From the NCBI GenBank assembly GCA_020186115.1, contig WSYJ01000180.1, positions 247,366-311,365 on the forward strand: a stretch of 64,000 nucleotides of DNA. Direction: 5' to 3'. Below, piece by piece: positions 32,005 through 42,818 of this stretch (position 1 is the stretch's first letter; each line of letters starts with the position of its first letter). The DNA comes from Histomonas meleagridis. Lineage: Eukaryota > Parabasalia > Tritrichomonadida > Dientamoebidae. Made by a program: the position numbers and the translations under genes. The notes under the pieces are model-generated. The model made no database searches and was not told where the DNA came from. It was given only the letters and a program-made list of their open reading frames with translations.

Positions 32005-32766
32005 ATGTATAATGCAGTAATTGATTATACAATTTCTTCCTACGACGCTGAACATTACAATAGAATTGACGTAAACTTACCGTCACCGCCAACACGTCAA
32101 GCAAAAATGATTGTAACATCGTTAACGACTAAATGTTCTATTGTTGTTATTGAGAAAGATGATTTTATACAGATTAACGGTAAAAAAATACTATTTCAAT
32201 AATGATTACACTGACTTAAACTCTCAAACGTTTATATTACTGTTGAATTCTTTAATTCAAGAATCAGGCGTTACGTCTGAAGTCGACGAAGCCGGTAGAA
32301 TTGTATTTACTTCTTCAAATGCCTTTACAATAAATAATGCTTCATATAATATAATTCAAATATCAGGATTATACTCACAAATTCTTCCTATACCATCAAC
32401 ATTTAATGGTACAGATACATTTGAAATATTCGCTGAATCAGTCGGAAATACTTTATCAACTCCAGTATTATATCTTTTGTCGAATGTTGGAAAAAAGTTC
32501 TTATAGAAATTTAAACGAAACCATTAACATTTCAAAAAATCGTTCTTAGAATCAATAACTCTTTTTCGGCAAATTTTCCGATTATTGTATCAAACGCTGA
32601 TTTTGAAATTGACATAAATTCTAATGATTTGTCACATATACAGTTGACACTCGTTGACGCAAACCTTCACGAAGTACATTTACTGAATCCAATGTATATA
32701 ACAATTTCTGTTCAAGGCATACAGGATGAAGATTTATTTGTCGGTGAGATTCAAAATCAAAAATGA
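32005..32766 (+). CDS. Capsid-like structural protein 2 of type A (right copy, frameshifted)
   Basis: Same protein as 19774-20534. Here an A7 run (A6 in the left copy) shifts the frame near 32185, an A6 run (A5 in the left copy) shifts it near 32495, and the shared shift lies near 32540. All lie in homopolymers, so sequence error is a serious possibility. Confidence 0.5.
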
Positions 32767-32793
32767 ATTTTTATGAAACATTGTTTCCGAATC

Positions 32794-33694
32794 TTAAGAT
32801 TCTTTTATTTTTTGATTTATAATAACTCTTCGTGCTTTAATGTGAATACTAAACGTTGCGTGTGGGTCTTTCATTTTGCTATATTCTTTCCATAAAGCTT
32901 TTGCGTCAAAAACACTCGCTGGTGATTCCTTCAACAGATCGAAAAAGTCTTCTTGTCCAATTCCATTAAATAATACAATATCTGACAAAGTTCTTTTTAT
33001 ATCTTTTGGTATACTTTTTGTTGTTTGCACACAAATGATAACGTTAATATTAAAGTGTCTGAGTTTTTTAAGTAATCTTGACATCTCCGTTTCTTTACTT
33101 CTCAGCAAAGGATGATTAGCAAAATCATCTAATATCAACAAACATCTATGCGGATAAGTTTTCCATTGATATTTCGCTAACTTTTCAGAAATGTATTTTA
33201 ATTTCTTCTTTGAGTTATTCAAATTATATTTCATAAATAATCTTTCTACTTCTTCATCCGTTTTCTTAAAATCAGAATTGATATATTTAATGATAGAATT
33301 ATATTTTTAAAATTCTCCGGGTATATTTATTAATCCAGTCTAACAAAGCAGGATCTTTTTTCGCAACAAGTTTCGTTTTCTTTATTGCTTCCTTATAAGT
33401 ATTTACTGTTTCATCAAATTTTGAGGATGTACTACAAATAGTTATTAATTCAAAAAACGGTTCGTTAAATAATACTTCTTGTTTCGCTCCGAGTTTAACG
33501 TAAAGATATGATTTGCCTGAACCCATCGGCGCTATAAATGCTGTTATTCCGTTTTGAGCAAATAAGAATTTTTCATGTATTGGTTTTATCTTTGCATTCT
33601 CTAAAATTTCTTTGTTTTGTTTTTCTAATTTATCAAACAATTCTTCTATCTCATCAAATTTTTTATCTATATTCTCCGAATTATTTTTTCGCAT
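32794..33694 (-). CDS. FtsK/HerA-type packaging ATPase, right copy, frameshifted
   Basis: Frames 33299-33694 and 32794-33234 join near 33310, the same place as in the left copy. Walker A G-S-G-K-S and Walker B L-L-I-L-D-D are intact. It differs from the left copy in a few residues (K-K-D-P-A for I-K-D-T-D, G-Q-E-D for G-S-E-D). Confidence 0.8.
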
Positions 33695-33734
33695 TATTTT
33701 TTATTTATAAAAATAAATTTTTTACCGTTAATAA

Positions 33735-34166
33735 ATGGATTCATTCCAAGATTATTTAATATCAGAATATAAAATTAAGTCGCAAGACAAGTCTTGCTCC
33801 GGCAAGACGCCTTACGCCGCTGTTGATTTTAAATATAATCATAATACAACAGTGAAGATAGACAAACCAACAAATAAACCTATACTTCATAATAATATTC
33901 TTGTCGGCGTTAAATTTTATGATAAGAATTTAAAACTTCTTGAATCAGTAAATTTAAAGTTTACCGATAACATTCTTACTAAAACAAATGAAAAGAAACT
34001 TGTAAATATTGCTCCTGCAGAATTAAATAATAAATTTATGAAAGCCAGAAATGATATTGTCAAGAAGATCACAAACGAACTTGTTGAGAAACGTGAAGAA
34101 ATCGATAATAAAATTATATCATTAAATGCTTACGTTGGAAATGAAAATATCACGTTTTCAAAATAG
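33735..34166 (+). CDS. ATPase-linked conserved Maverick protein (right copy)
   Basis: 143 residues, same N-terminus M-D-S-F-Q-D-Y-L as the left copy. The end differs: a TAG at 34164 stops it where the left copy continues for about 20 residues. The start lies about 40 bases from the divergent ATPase start. Confidence 0.6.
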   Translation: MDSFQDYLISEYKIKSQDKSCSGKTPYAAVDFKYNHNTTVKIDKPTNKPILHNNILVGVKFYDKNLKLLESVNLKFTDNILTKTNEKKLVNIAPAELNNKFMKARNDIVKKITNELVEKREEIDNKIISLNAYVGNENITFSK

Positions 34167-34342
34167 TTTGAAGGCTTAAAAATAACTATCCCGGGAAGCG
34201 AGCACACGCGAGCATCGAGCCTTCAGGCGAAGACTACATACGAAAGTAAATCGTTTGATATGTAAATTATATAAAAATAACAGTCAGAAATTGAAAGAGA
34301 ATTTTTTGCTAAGCAAAACTGATATTAACATTTATTTTTATA

Positions 34343-34656
34343 CATGACAAACTAACTAACTAACTAACCTAACAAAATAATTTTGGAGAAAGACTTTTCA
34401 GAAACAGTCATATCTGAGGCATCATCATTTTTGATTGTGTCAAATCAGCTGAAAATTACAAGTTTGAAGCAGTAAATGCAACATTCAACATAGAAATAAG
34501 CCTTTTCCGTTAGCTTATAGTCATTAACTCCCGTAAACTTGCAAAATTCACGTCAAATCATCAAGTTAGAATTCAACCTCAAAAATATATAGACTTTTAC
34601 GAAAAGGCTTTCTCGAATTTTTTTTGTTAGGTTAGTTAGTTAGTTAGTTTGTCATG
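34343..34656. mobile_element. 310-base unit with inverted ends built on (CTAA)n
   Basis: The left end CATGACAAACTAACTAACTA... and the right end are reverse complements over about 55 bases, including CCTAACAAAA and GAGAAAG. The interior has no gene but includes the TTCACGTCAAATCA box found in type A promoters. Related ends occur at 21659-21715 and 59150-59195. It may be a solo terminal repeat or a non-autonomous derivative. Confidence 0.55.
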
Positions 34657-34824
34657 AGCTATTCAAAAATTAATATATTCATATCTTACAATAAAATGTG
34701 ATTCGTTTATTATTTCTAACGGTTGACCTTTTATTAAAATGTTCTTTAACGACTTTCAACAATGAAAAGCTTCTTGTTGTTAAATTTGATCCAAAGTAAT
34801 TATGGTACTCTCCAACCTAATGGA

Positions 34825-34975
34825 ATTATGCGTGATTTTTTGAATAGCATTGAAAAATTCCCATTCATAATATTTTTCGTGAGAAAATATTCCTTCTCAA
34901 ATTTGATTTCTATGTTCTACATTTTTTGACATAAAAATTTCTGAAAATTTATAAAATGTCACCAAATAGATTTTT
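34825..34975. repeat. Short inverted repeat flanking the 35-46 kb region (left)
   Basis: Reverse complement of about 45900-46050, including TTATGCGTGATTTTTTGAATAGC. The pair brackets the 11-kb AT-rich block that holds the Merlin, bacteriocin-like and BspA genes. Confidence 0.65.
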
Positions 34976-37322
34976 ACTTTGAACGGTCGCCACCAAAAAA
35001 ATATTGCTTTGTTGATAAATCAGTACACATTCATAATTTTGATCTGTAAACCAAAAAACATATATAATAATTAATGCTTTTTGTTAAATATTAAAATATT
35101 CGAATTTTTTTTATTATAGATAATCATTTTCACTTAAAAATTAAATAGTTGAAAAATATCTTTATCACATTTATTAAAATTATATGATATATTAAAAGTT
35201 TCATTAATTTTGATTTATATTCAGTTAATATTGAGATTTATTCATTTTAAAATCAATTCTCAAGATTTTTATTCAAAAACAACATAAAGAATAATAAATA
35301 AACATGAATTAACTATAGCATTCATTAATGAACATGAGTAGGTATATATACAAACACAAATGAATTTGAATTAACATAAGTAAACATGAAGAATCATGAG
35401 TGAATAAGCTACAAGATATAATAGATCAAATGAAATAACAATATTATTTGAATTCATTTAAAGTAATTTTCGATTCAATACTGTATAAAGTTTATTCAAA
35501 CTAAGTGTCCTTACTTTATTGTGAATAAATAGAATAATTAAAATCCCTCCTTACTATTATTCGAATGAAATACAACACGAAAAAATCGCATGGTTTTAAC
35601 ATATATGAACATAATACAATATGAGATAAAATATTTTGGAGAAATTGACATCGCTGATTTTGGTATTATAATTTCATGTAATAATATTCTATAAAATAAG
35701 TTATTCTATTGTAATAAAGAGAATTAGGTATTTCAACATTTATTATTTGGCTGTGTTCATAAAAACAAGATTTATTAATGACATTTGTATATAAAATTAT
35801 AATTTTATTAGCTTATTTTATTCCTTTAATCATTTATAATAATATTAACATGTTAATGAATATCTATAAAGCTCCATTTACGATTCCATAATCGTAAAAG
35901 ACTAGTTTTTACAAACAATTTTGGTAATACTAAAATTTTCCTTGAGAAATAATATATTATTCCAAGATTATTTAAATATAAATATCATATAATAAGTATT
36001 ATGCAAATCTCCTAGCTATTTTCTTTAATATATATCATCCGGCACATAAACACATATAACACTCATACCACATGCAAGGAGAAAACACATAATTAAAATG
36101 AATAAGCATAAATAAGCTTAATTTAACAAGATAAAAAAAAGAATGGAATATATTAATTTTTTGATAAGCATGAAATAGCATCATCAAATATAGAATAAAA
36201 ATGAATAAAGTGGAGGGAACATAAAGAACTGGGGGGGGGGAAAAAAAAGTTAACATAGGATAACATTGAAAAACACTTAATATACATGTCCATTAACAAA
36301 TATAACATAGCATGAATTAAATTAATAAATGTGAGTATATATGATTTTTTAAATATGAATATTATATTAATTTGTTTATTATAATAAATTATGACTTCTC
36401 TACCTTAATTTAGTCTCTCTCTTATGATTTAAATAATGAAATTTTTTTCAAATATTCTAAGTTATCTTGATCTATCAATGAACAAAATGTATAAATTTAA
36501 TATAATTATATGAATTATTATGATACCTAACTTAAAAAAAAATTCTTTATATTATGCATAAGAAATAGTAGTAACTCGAAATGTAATAAAAGTAATTGTA
36601 CTTAATGAATTTGAAATAAAATATATAAGAGAGCGTAGATTTCATTCATTATTATAGAGGGGAAACTATAAAATATTTAGAAATGATTTTTTCGGAAAAT
36701 TATATTTATGCTACAATTATGAAAATTGTAAATTACAATTATTTTCTGGATCAAGGTTCGTGAAATCACCTATAAAAATCTTTAATAATGTTAAATTTCA
36801 ATGGATATATATATATAAGTGATTTATAATTACAAAGAAGACTTTTAAGATCTAAAATAAAAATGTTTTCATGTTGAACTATTTCAAGATTAATATACTG
36901 TTTATTAATGATTATTAATTATAACTATGATTAAAAAATGAACTAATTGTAATCATATCAAAAAATGATCGATAAATTCATATTTCCCATAAAATCAATT
37001 AGCATTATGACAATAACTTTATACACTTATTTTCTTGGTAACTTTAGAAATATTATAAGATATACATTCATGTACATATAAGACTCTGAATAAGTTGAAT
37101 CCCCGTGTTTTTGGTAAGATTTTAAAAAAGATTATTATCAAATTAAAATTATATCAATTTTTGTCATTAAAAATTATATATTTCATTAGATTTATATTTC
37201 AAAAAATATTCTAACATTTTTTAAAAATAGAATAGATTATTTCACTATTTTTTTCATACAAAAATGAAAAATTTACCAGATAAAATAATATTATCGCTCA
37301 TAAATGAATGTGTGTAATAATT

Positions 37323-37339
37323 AAAAAAAAAAAAAAAAA
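37323..37339. repeat. A17 homopolymer
   Basis: The only tract of this class that is A rather than T on the given strand. Confidence 0.9.
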
Positions 37340-37456
37340 TGTTCACTTTTTGAATAAATGTTTGGAATTAACTGCTTTTTACGCAGAATTTTCTGTATAA
37401 ATATTGAATTATCATTCAATAATTGAATGAACATCATTTTACCGAAAATTATTATA

Positions 37457-37472
37457 TTTTTTTTTTTTTTTT
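37457..37472. repeat. T16 homopolymer
   Basis: Non-coding; same class as the other T14-T18 tracts. Confidence 0.9.
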
Positions 37473-37799
37473 CAATATGTTTGGTTGGACAAAATTCGAG
37501 TGATTAAATATGTATACATTACTAAACATGAGAAATGTGATTGAAATCTGAAATCAGAAAAATTTATAAATTTAATTATTCCTAAAAAATCCGATTTTTT
37601 ATGTATATAATAATATTTTATCGAAGTTTTTAACATATGTCAAGTTTATTAATGAGCTATATTAATGAATTTATTTGATTTTTAAAAATTGATATGATTT
37701 TTTTGACATCAAATTAATGTAAAAAATTAATAGGACTAAAGTGTATATAATACATTAAGGTTTACCACGATATAGGATTGATTAATGACGATCTTTTTC

Positions 37800-38330
37800 G
37801 AAAAATAAAATTTTTCAAAATTTCGAAATTTGTAACAAAAAAATTTAAACAAAACAAAAATCTAAACAATATAACAAGATATGTTATCAAATAAAGATAA
37901 TATATACAGATTTTTTAAAAAATTAAATTTTCAAAAATTTCGAAATTTGTAACAAAAAATTTAAACAAAACAAAATCTAAACAATATAACAAGATATGTT
38001 ATCAAATAAAGATAATATATACAGATTTTTAAAAAATTAAATTTTCAAAATTTCGAAATTTGTAACAAAAAATTTAAACAAAACAAAATCTAAACAATAT
38101 AACAAGATATGTTATCAAATAAAGATAATATATACAGATTTTTAAAAAATTAAATTTTCAAAATTTCGAAATTTGTAACAAAAAATTTAAACAAATCAAT
38201 ATTTAAATAATATAATAAAATATGTCATCAAATAAAGATAATATATACATATTTTTCAAAAATTAAATTTTCGAAATTTCGAAATTTGTAACATAAATCT
38301 TCACAAATCGATATTTAAATAACATAATAA
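37800..38330. repeat. 116-118 base tandem repeat, about 4.5 copies
   Basis: Units begin with AAATTTTCAAAATTTCGAAATTTG and end in GATAATATATACAGATTTTT. They start near 37805, 37922, 38038, 38154 and 38265. The first copies are almost identical; the last two have diverged. No coding potential. Confidence 0.9.
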
Positions 38331-38407
38331 AATATCATTTATATTTCTATCCCTCAATTTTCTAGAAATAAAAAATGATCATAACAATCGAAGATATGAA
38401 TTTTTAC

Positions 38408-39375
38408 TTATTCCAACTTTTCTTCTTCTTCATCGCAATCAATTACTTTTGTAAACTTTGTGTCTGCAATTAATTGAACGGCGGCCCTAAACATTTGATC
38501 CTTATTGTGAATAACATTCCATCTCCACATGAACTCTGATATATGTTCATTGACTTTATTTTCTGGGATTCCTTCATATCTTTTATTAATTTTTTTTAGT
38601 TCCCTCCAAAGTCTTTCTATCATTTGAGTGTGCGCTTTAGTTTCAGGATCAACAAAATTACATGAATGATTAACAGTTTCATGCTCGTAATCATTGTCAT
38701 CATCAAGAAAGTCATACGCTTTCCAGCAATCAGAAATTATTTTTTGTTTCAGGTAATATATGATTACGAATCTCTTCTTCTAATGTTTCTCTTGTTCGAT
38801 CAGGTACAACAAGACAAAAGAATTGTCTATCTTCCACACAAATTCCCCCAAAGATCCACACTTGATTTAAACATCGTCCAACATTATATTTTCTTCGACA
38901 CATTAAAGTTTCATCTATTTGAACAGTTTTATCAGGACCGCCAACAACAAGACCTTCTAAAGATAAAACATATGCATCACATGCATTTCTAAATAAAGTA
39001 AAATAATAAGTTACTGTGTTTCTGCTCACTCCTACTTCTCTCGCAGTATCTTTACATGAATATTTATATACCCAACAATATAATAAATAAAAAATCTTAG
39101 AAAGTGATATTTTTGCTGAGTAAAAAATACTTCCATATAAAAATACTTTTTGATTTGTGGCATCTTGTGCATATCCATTTGTATCCAAATCCTTTTGAAG
39201 AATCTCTGTAGATCTGCATATCGAAATTACATTCTTCACACATCATTTGATTATAAATAACTCCATTCTGTAATGCGAATTGAATAGCTGCGTCTTCATT
39301 CGTAAAAAGCCAAAAATAAGAGAGAGTATTATCGATAAACGGGAAAGATAATTGTTGAGGCTGATTGTAATTCAT
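38408..39375 (-). pseudogene. Merlin (IS1016/ISXO2-like) transposase, frameshifted
   Basis: Three frames (39097-39375, 38730-39239, 38408-38760) build about 320 residues. The N-terminal zinc ribbon is C-E-E-C...C-T-R-C. The DDE core has V-Q-I-D-E-T, then S-D-C-W-K-A-Y with the second Asp, and H-T-Q-M-I-E-R-L-W with the catalytic Glu. The V-N-H-S-x-N-F-V-D-P-x-T block and the ending E-F-M-W-R-W-N are typical of ISXO2/Merlin enzymes. Shifts near 39120 and 38745 inactivate it unless they are sequence errors. Terminal repeats were not identified. Confidence 0.8.
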
Positions 39376-41213
39376 AATAACAAATAAATATTAAACGCAT
39401 AATGCATACAATATTGAATTATTATTAATATGAATAATAAATAAAAGCGTATACATAAAAAGAAAATTAATTTATTAGTTTAAGTCGATAATAATCAAAT
39501 ATTATAATCAGCAAAATCAATTAATTCATATAATATTTCATAAATAGCTCAATAAATCAAATATAATATATTTCATTTAAATCCAATTAAATTTTATAAA
39601 AATAATTTGTTTAAATATATTTGTAATCGAATAAATTATGATCATTGATATCTAGACATTTAGCTCATAAAAAAATTAATAATATAATTTCATAATATAG
39701 AATGAATGGATTTTTAATATATATCAAAAAATATATGAGGGTCAATTTTAATTGACTCACATATCTCTACATCAAATGAATAAATAATATTTTGAATAAT
39801 ATTATTTTATTATATAAGATGTGTGTATTAATAAACTAGAATTAAAGTTTTTAAACTTTTATTTGATAATGAAAAAAATTTGTTTGAAATTTTGGTGATG
39901 ACCAAAATTTCATTGAGAAAGTTTGAAAAAATCATGGTTGAATTTATGTCAATTTTATAATTAAATATCTCATCCTCATTTATTTAGAATATAAAATCAT
40001 GTATGTAGTATTAAATAATCTAGTTAGAGAAAATTATATATGCATAAGAAATTTAAAAATGATTTGTAAAAAATGCAAAAAAAGTGAATTTATCATACTT
40101 ATTCCGATATACTAATGAAATGGACGACAGTAACTTAATTGAGTCATTTACATAGATCCTTCCAAAATATTCATATGCAAGTACAAAAAACATATTATTT
40201 AAATATTAGGCAATACATAAAATATATTTAAAAGTTTTCAAGTATGCTTTGTACTATATGGAATATGTTCGAAAGCTGATCCCATATAAATTAACTGTTG
40301 TTAGAAGAAATGAAATGGTACAACATTCAAATGAATTTTGAGAAATATTGATGAAAGTTAGAAAGAAGTTTTTTATTTATATTATAACAAATGAAAGTCT
40401 AATGTTATATTTAAAGTATGAAAGTTATTAAATTATGTTGTCAGCTAATAAAGTTCTCATCCGTAACTCAATGTTAATTTTATATAACAATTTATGTTTG
40501 CAACTCTACTTGATGAAAATACCCTTTTATTTCACATTATAACTGCAGTTATTTCACTTGTTTGAGTAAATAGTCATAAATTATCTAAAAATATAATCAT
40601 TTAAGAGAATTTCTTATACAAAAATCGATACATTAACTTTAAGGTGTTTTATATAAATTCAATTATATTATGATAAAATAAGATATTTATATATTCATAA
40701 AATCGAAATATATATTATTGATATATGAATAGGGGGTAAATATAAATTGATCTAAATACCCTAATTTCTGGTTAGTAAGAAAAAAGTTTTAAAATATTAT
40801 CTTATTATGTAGAATATGTATATTGACATTTAATGCATCAGCATATTATAGTTTTATTTATATATAATTTATTTTTCTTGCCCAAAAAATTGGGTTATTA
40901 TTCGGCAAAGCTTACAATAAAAACAAGCCTCATAATATATTGTAAATTACATAGTCAATATGTTTACGAATGTAAATATTCATATTCTTATGTTATTTAT
41001 GGTGTTCAAATGTGTTTTCATATGTTATTTGATATTCTTATGAAATATATATCGTTTTTCCTGTTCATTTGCTTTTTTTCTATTATATACAATATATAAT
41101 AAACCAAAAATCAAATGAAGAGAACATAATGTAACATAAAAAATGATAAATTATTATATATATTAATTGCTATTTATTAATCATTATTTTACATAAGTAA
41201 TTATAGGGGATAC
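39376..41213. other. AT-rich region without recognisable genes
   Basis: Only short frames without family resemblance. No repeats of note. Confidence 0.5.
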
Positions 41214-41380
41214 TGTTTAAGAAATAGAAGAACTTTCTTTTAATGAACAAAGTGCATTAACAACAGTATAAGTATCTAATTCTGTAATTTTCATTGATGG
41301 AACTTCATTTGACGAATGTTATAACTTGAAATCTATTGATATTGATAAACAAAATGGATTTTCATGGAATTATTAAGTGT
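41214..41380 (+). pseudogene. BspA-like leucine-rich repeat relic
   Basis: Two decayed repeats with stops. S-N-S-V-I-F-I-D-G-T-S-F-D-E-C-Y-N-L-K-S-I-D-I fits the TpLRR/BspA pattern x-x-x-A-F-x-x-C-x-x-L-x-x-I-x-I. The intact relative lies at 42819. Confidence 0.6.
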
Positions 41381-41439
41381 AAAATGTCACACAATTCATA
41401 GAAAAATATAAAAAATTTCACTATATGTTATTATGACAT

Positions 41440-41960
41440 GTATTATGAATAACATGGAGATAATACATTGAAAATAAACAATGAACAACAAATCAAACAT
41501 GAGATAATATTAAAATTAATAAATAAACATTTTATGACAAGAAAAATCATGAATATCCATGAATAAACATGAGATAACATAAAAAATCATAAATAAATAT
41601 CAGATAAAATGAAAAAAACATGAATAAACATGAATCAACATATTAAATCATGAGATAATATGAAAAAACATTAATAAATATGATATAACATGAGATAACA
41701 TAGAAAATCATGAGATAACATTCAAAATTAATTTATAAACATTATATAACACGAATAAATATGAAATTATGTGAACAAACATAAAAAATTATTAATACAA
41801 ATGAGATAATATGAAAAAAGTTTTATAATGAGAAAAAACATGAATAAGCACAAGATAAGATAGAACAACATGAATGAACATGATAAAACATTTGATAATA
41901 TGAAAAAGCATGAATAAACAAGTGAAAATACACAAATTTGATGAAGCTTTATGCATGTAC
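41440..41960. repeat. Degenerate ACATGAATAA / ACATGAGATAAC array
   Basis: Irregular tandem words of 10-13 bases over about 500 bases, also scattered at 35.3 and 36.1 kb. The short minus-strand frame inside is a by-product. Confidence 0.6.
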
Positions 41961-42373
41961 ATAACATAAATTTATGTTAGGCTATCATTATATTATTTTC
42001 TCATACAATTCCATAATTAATATATCAAAAATAATATTTTTTATTCAATATTAGAATAATTCTGATCAAAACACATGTTTTCAATCAACAATATACATTT
42101 TAAAATAATCTGTTGTATTCCTACATGCAAATATTTTGATGAAATTTTGGATTATAATGGCATTTTTTTTAGCAAAAATGGCATTTTTATCAAAAAAAAT
42201 CGAATAATATATTTTTAAATAGCTAAATTATTATATGGTAATAACATAAAAACATTATAAAAACATTAAATAATATAAAATAATATTAAAATTTTTAAAA
42301 TATATTTAAAAACTTATTTAATTATTAAAAAAAATTAAATAAATCGATTGAAGTTCTTACACTTAATCTAGAT
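41961..42373. other. AT-rich intergenic sequence
   Basis: Nothing recognised downstream of the bacteriocin-like gene. Confidence 0.4.
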
Positions 42374-42769
42374 TTATTCATCATCATACCAGCATCGATT
42401 ACCTCCATACCAGGCTGATTTAAGAATAACATAGGCCCATTCATTTGCCTCAAACCATACTGGATCTTTTGGTTGAATTCTTTGGCCATGTCCTGGTCTA
42501 CATGAAACTCTGTGTCTCTTTGACGGATGGTAATAAAATGCATAAACATTACCGGAATCAACACCTGTAATAAATCTACCACCTCCATTTGTTGGAATTT
42601 CATTTTTTGCTGTTAGCAAGAAACCTACTATTTTGCTGATTTGATCTATTAATTCGTTGAAATCAAGATCTCCTTTAACATTAACTAAAAGTCCTGGCTT
42701 AGCACTGTTTTCCTCATTATTTTCTGTTGATTGTCTGGCAACAATGATAATAGGGATCAAGAAAAACAT
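42374..42769 (-). CDS. Secreted lactococcin-972-like (antibacterial peptide family) protein
   Basis: 131 residues. A hydrophobic N-terminus (F-F-L-I-P-I-I-I-V-A) looks like a signal peptide. The C-terminal 70 residues follow the lactococcin 972 plan: G-G-G-x-F, then V-Y-A-F-Y-Y-H-P-S-K-R-H, a Cys-containing turn, an alanine-containing helix, and a final G-G-N-R-C-W-Y. In bacteria this family blocks cell-wall synthesis at lipid II. In a phagotrophic or mucosal protist, acquisition from bacteria would fit use against competing bacteria; this is an inference. It is divergent from the BspA-like gene by about 50 bases. Resemblance is by motif pattern only. Confidence 0.5.
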   Translation of the reverse strand: MFFLIPIIIVARQSTENNEENSAKPGLLVNVKGDLDFNELIDQISKIVGFLLTAKNEIPTNGGGRFITGVDSGNVYAFYYHPSKRHRVSCRPGHGQRIQPKDPVWFEANEWAYVILKSAWYGGNRCWYDDE

Positions 42770-42818
42770 TTGAACAATTGAATTTTAAATTTGCCAAAGA
42801 TGGCATTTATTTTTATAC

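Larger units (their letters stand above)
31062..34190. repeat. Right arm of 3.1-kb inverted duplication
   Basis: Reverse complement of 18312-21476. The genes lie in the same order and in inverted orientation. Identity is near complete in the middle and fades beyond the last gene (after about 34170). Confidence 0.85.
34657..37790. other. Very AT-rich region without recognisable genes
   Basis: It contains degenerate ACATGAATAA/ACATGAGATAAC-type words (35280-35420, 36030-36330), a G11 run near 36231, an A17 tract at 37323-37339 and a T16 tract at 37457-37472. The segment 34825-34975 is an inverted copy of 45900-46050. Confidence 0.6.

Noticed and set aside
34343-34375. ACTAAC run as a splice acceptor
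   Set aside because: It is a tetranucleotide repeat at an inverted-repeat end, not the extended ACTAACACACAG acceptor next to a coding exon.
36035-36256. Minus-strand 73-residue frame
   Set aside because: Falls in degenerate ACATGAATAA-type repeats and reads through the G11 run.
40833-41099. 88-residue plus-strand frame rich in F, I and Y
   Set aside because: Composition is what random AT-rich DNA gives; no start context or homology.
42325-42603. Second minus-strand frame overlapping the bacteriocin-like gene
   Set aside because: Out-of-frame shadow; the 42374-42769 frame carries the signal peptide and family pattern.
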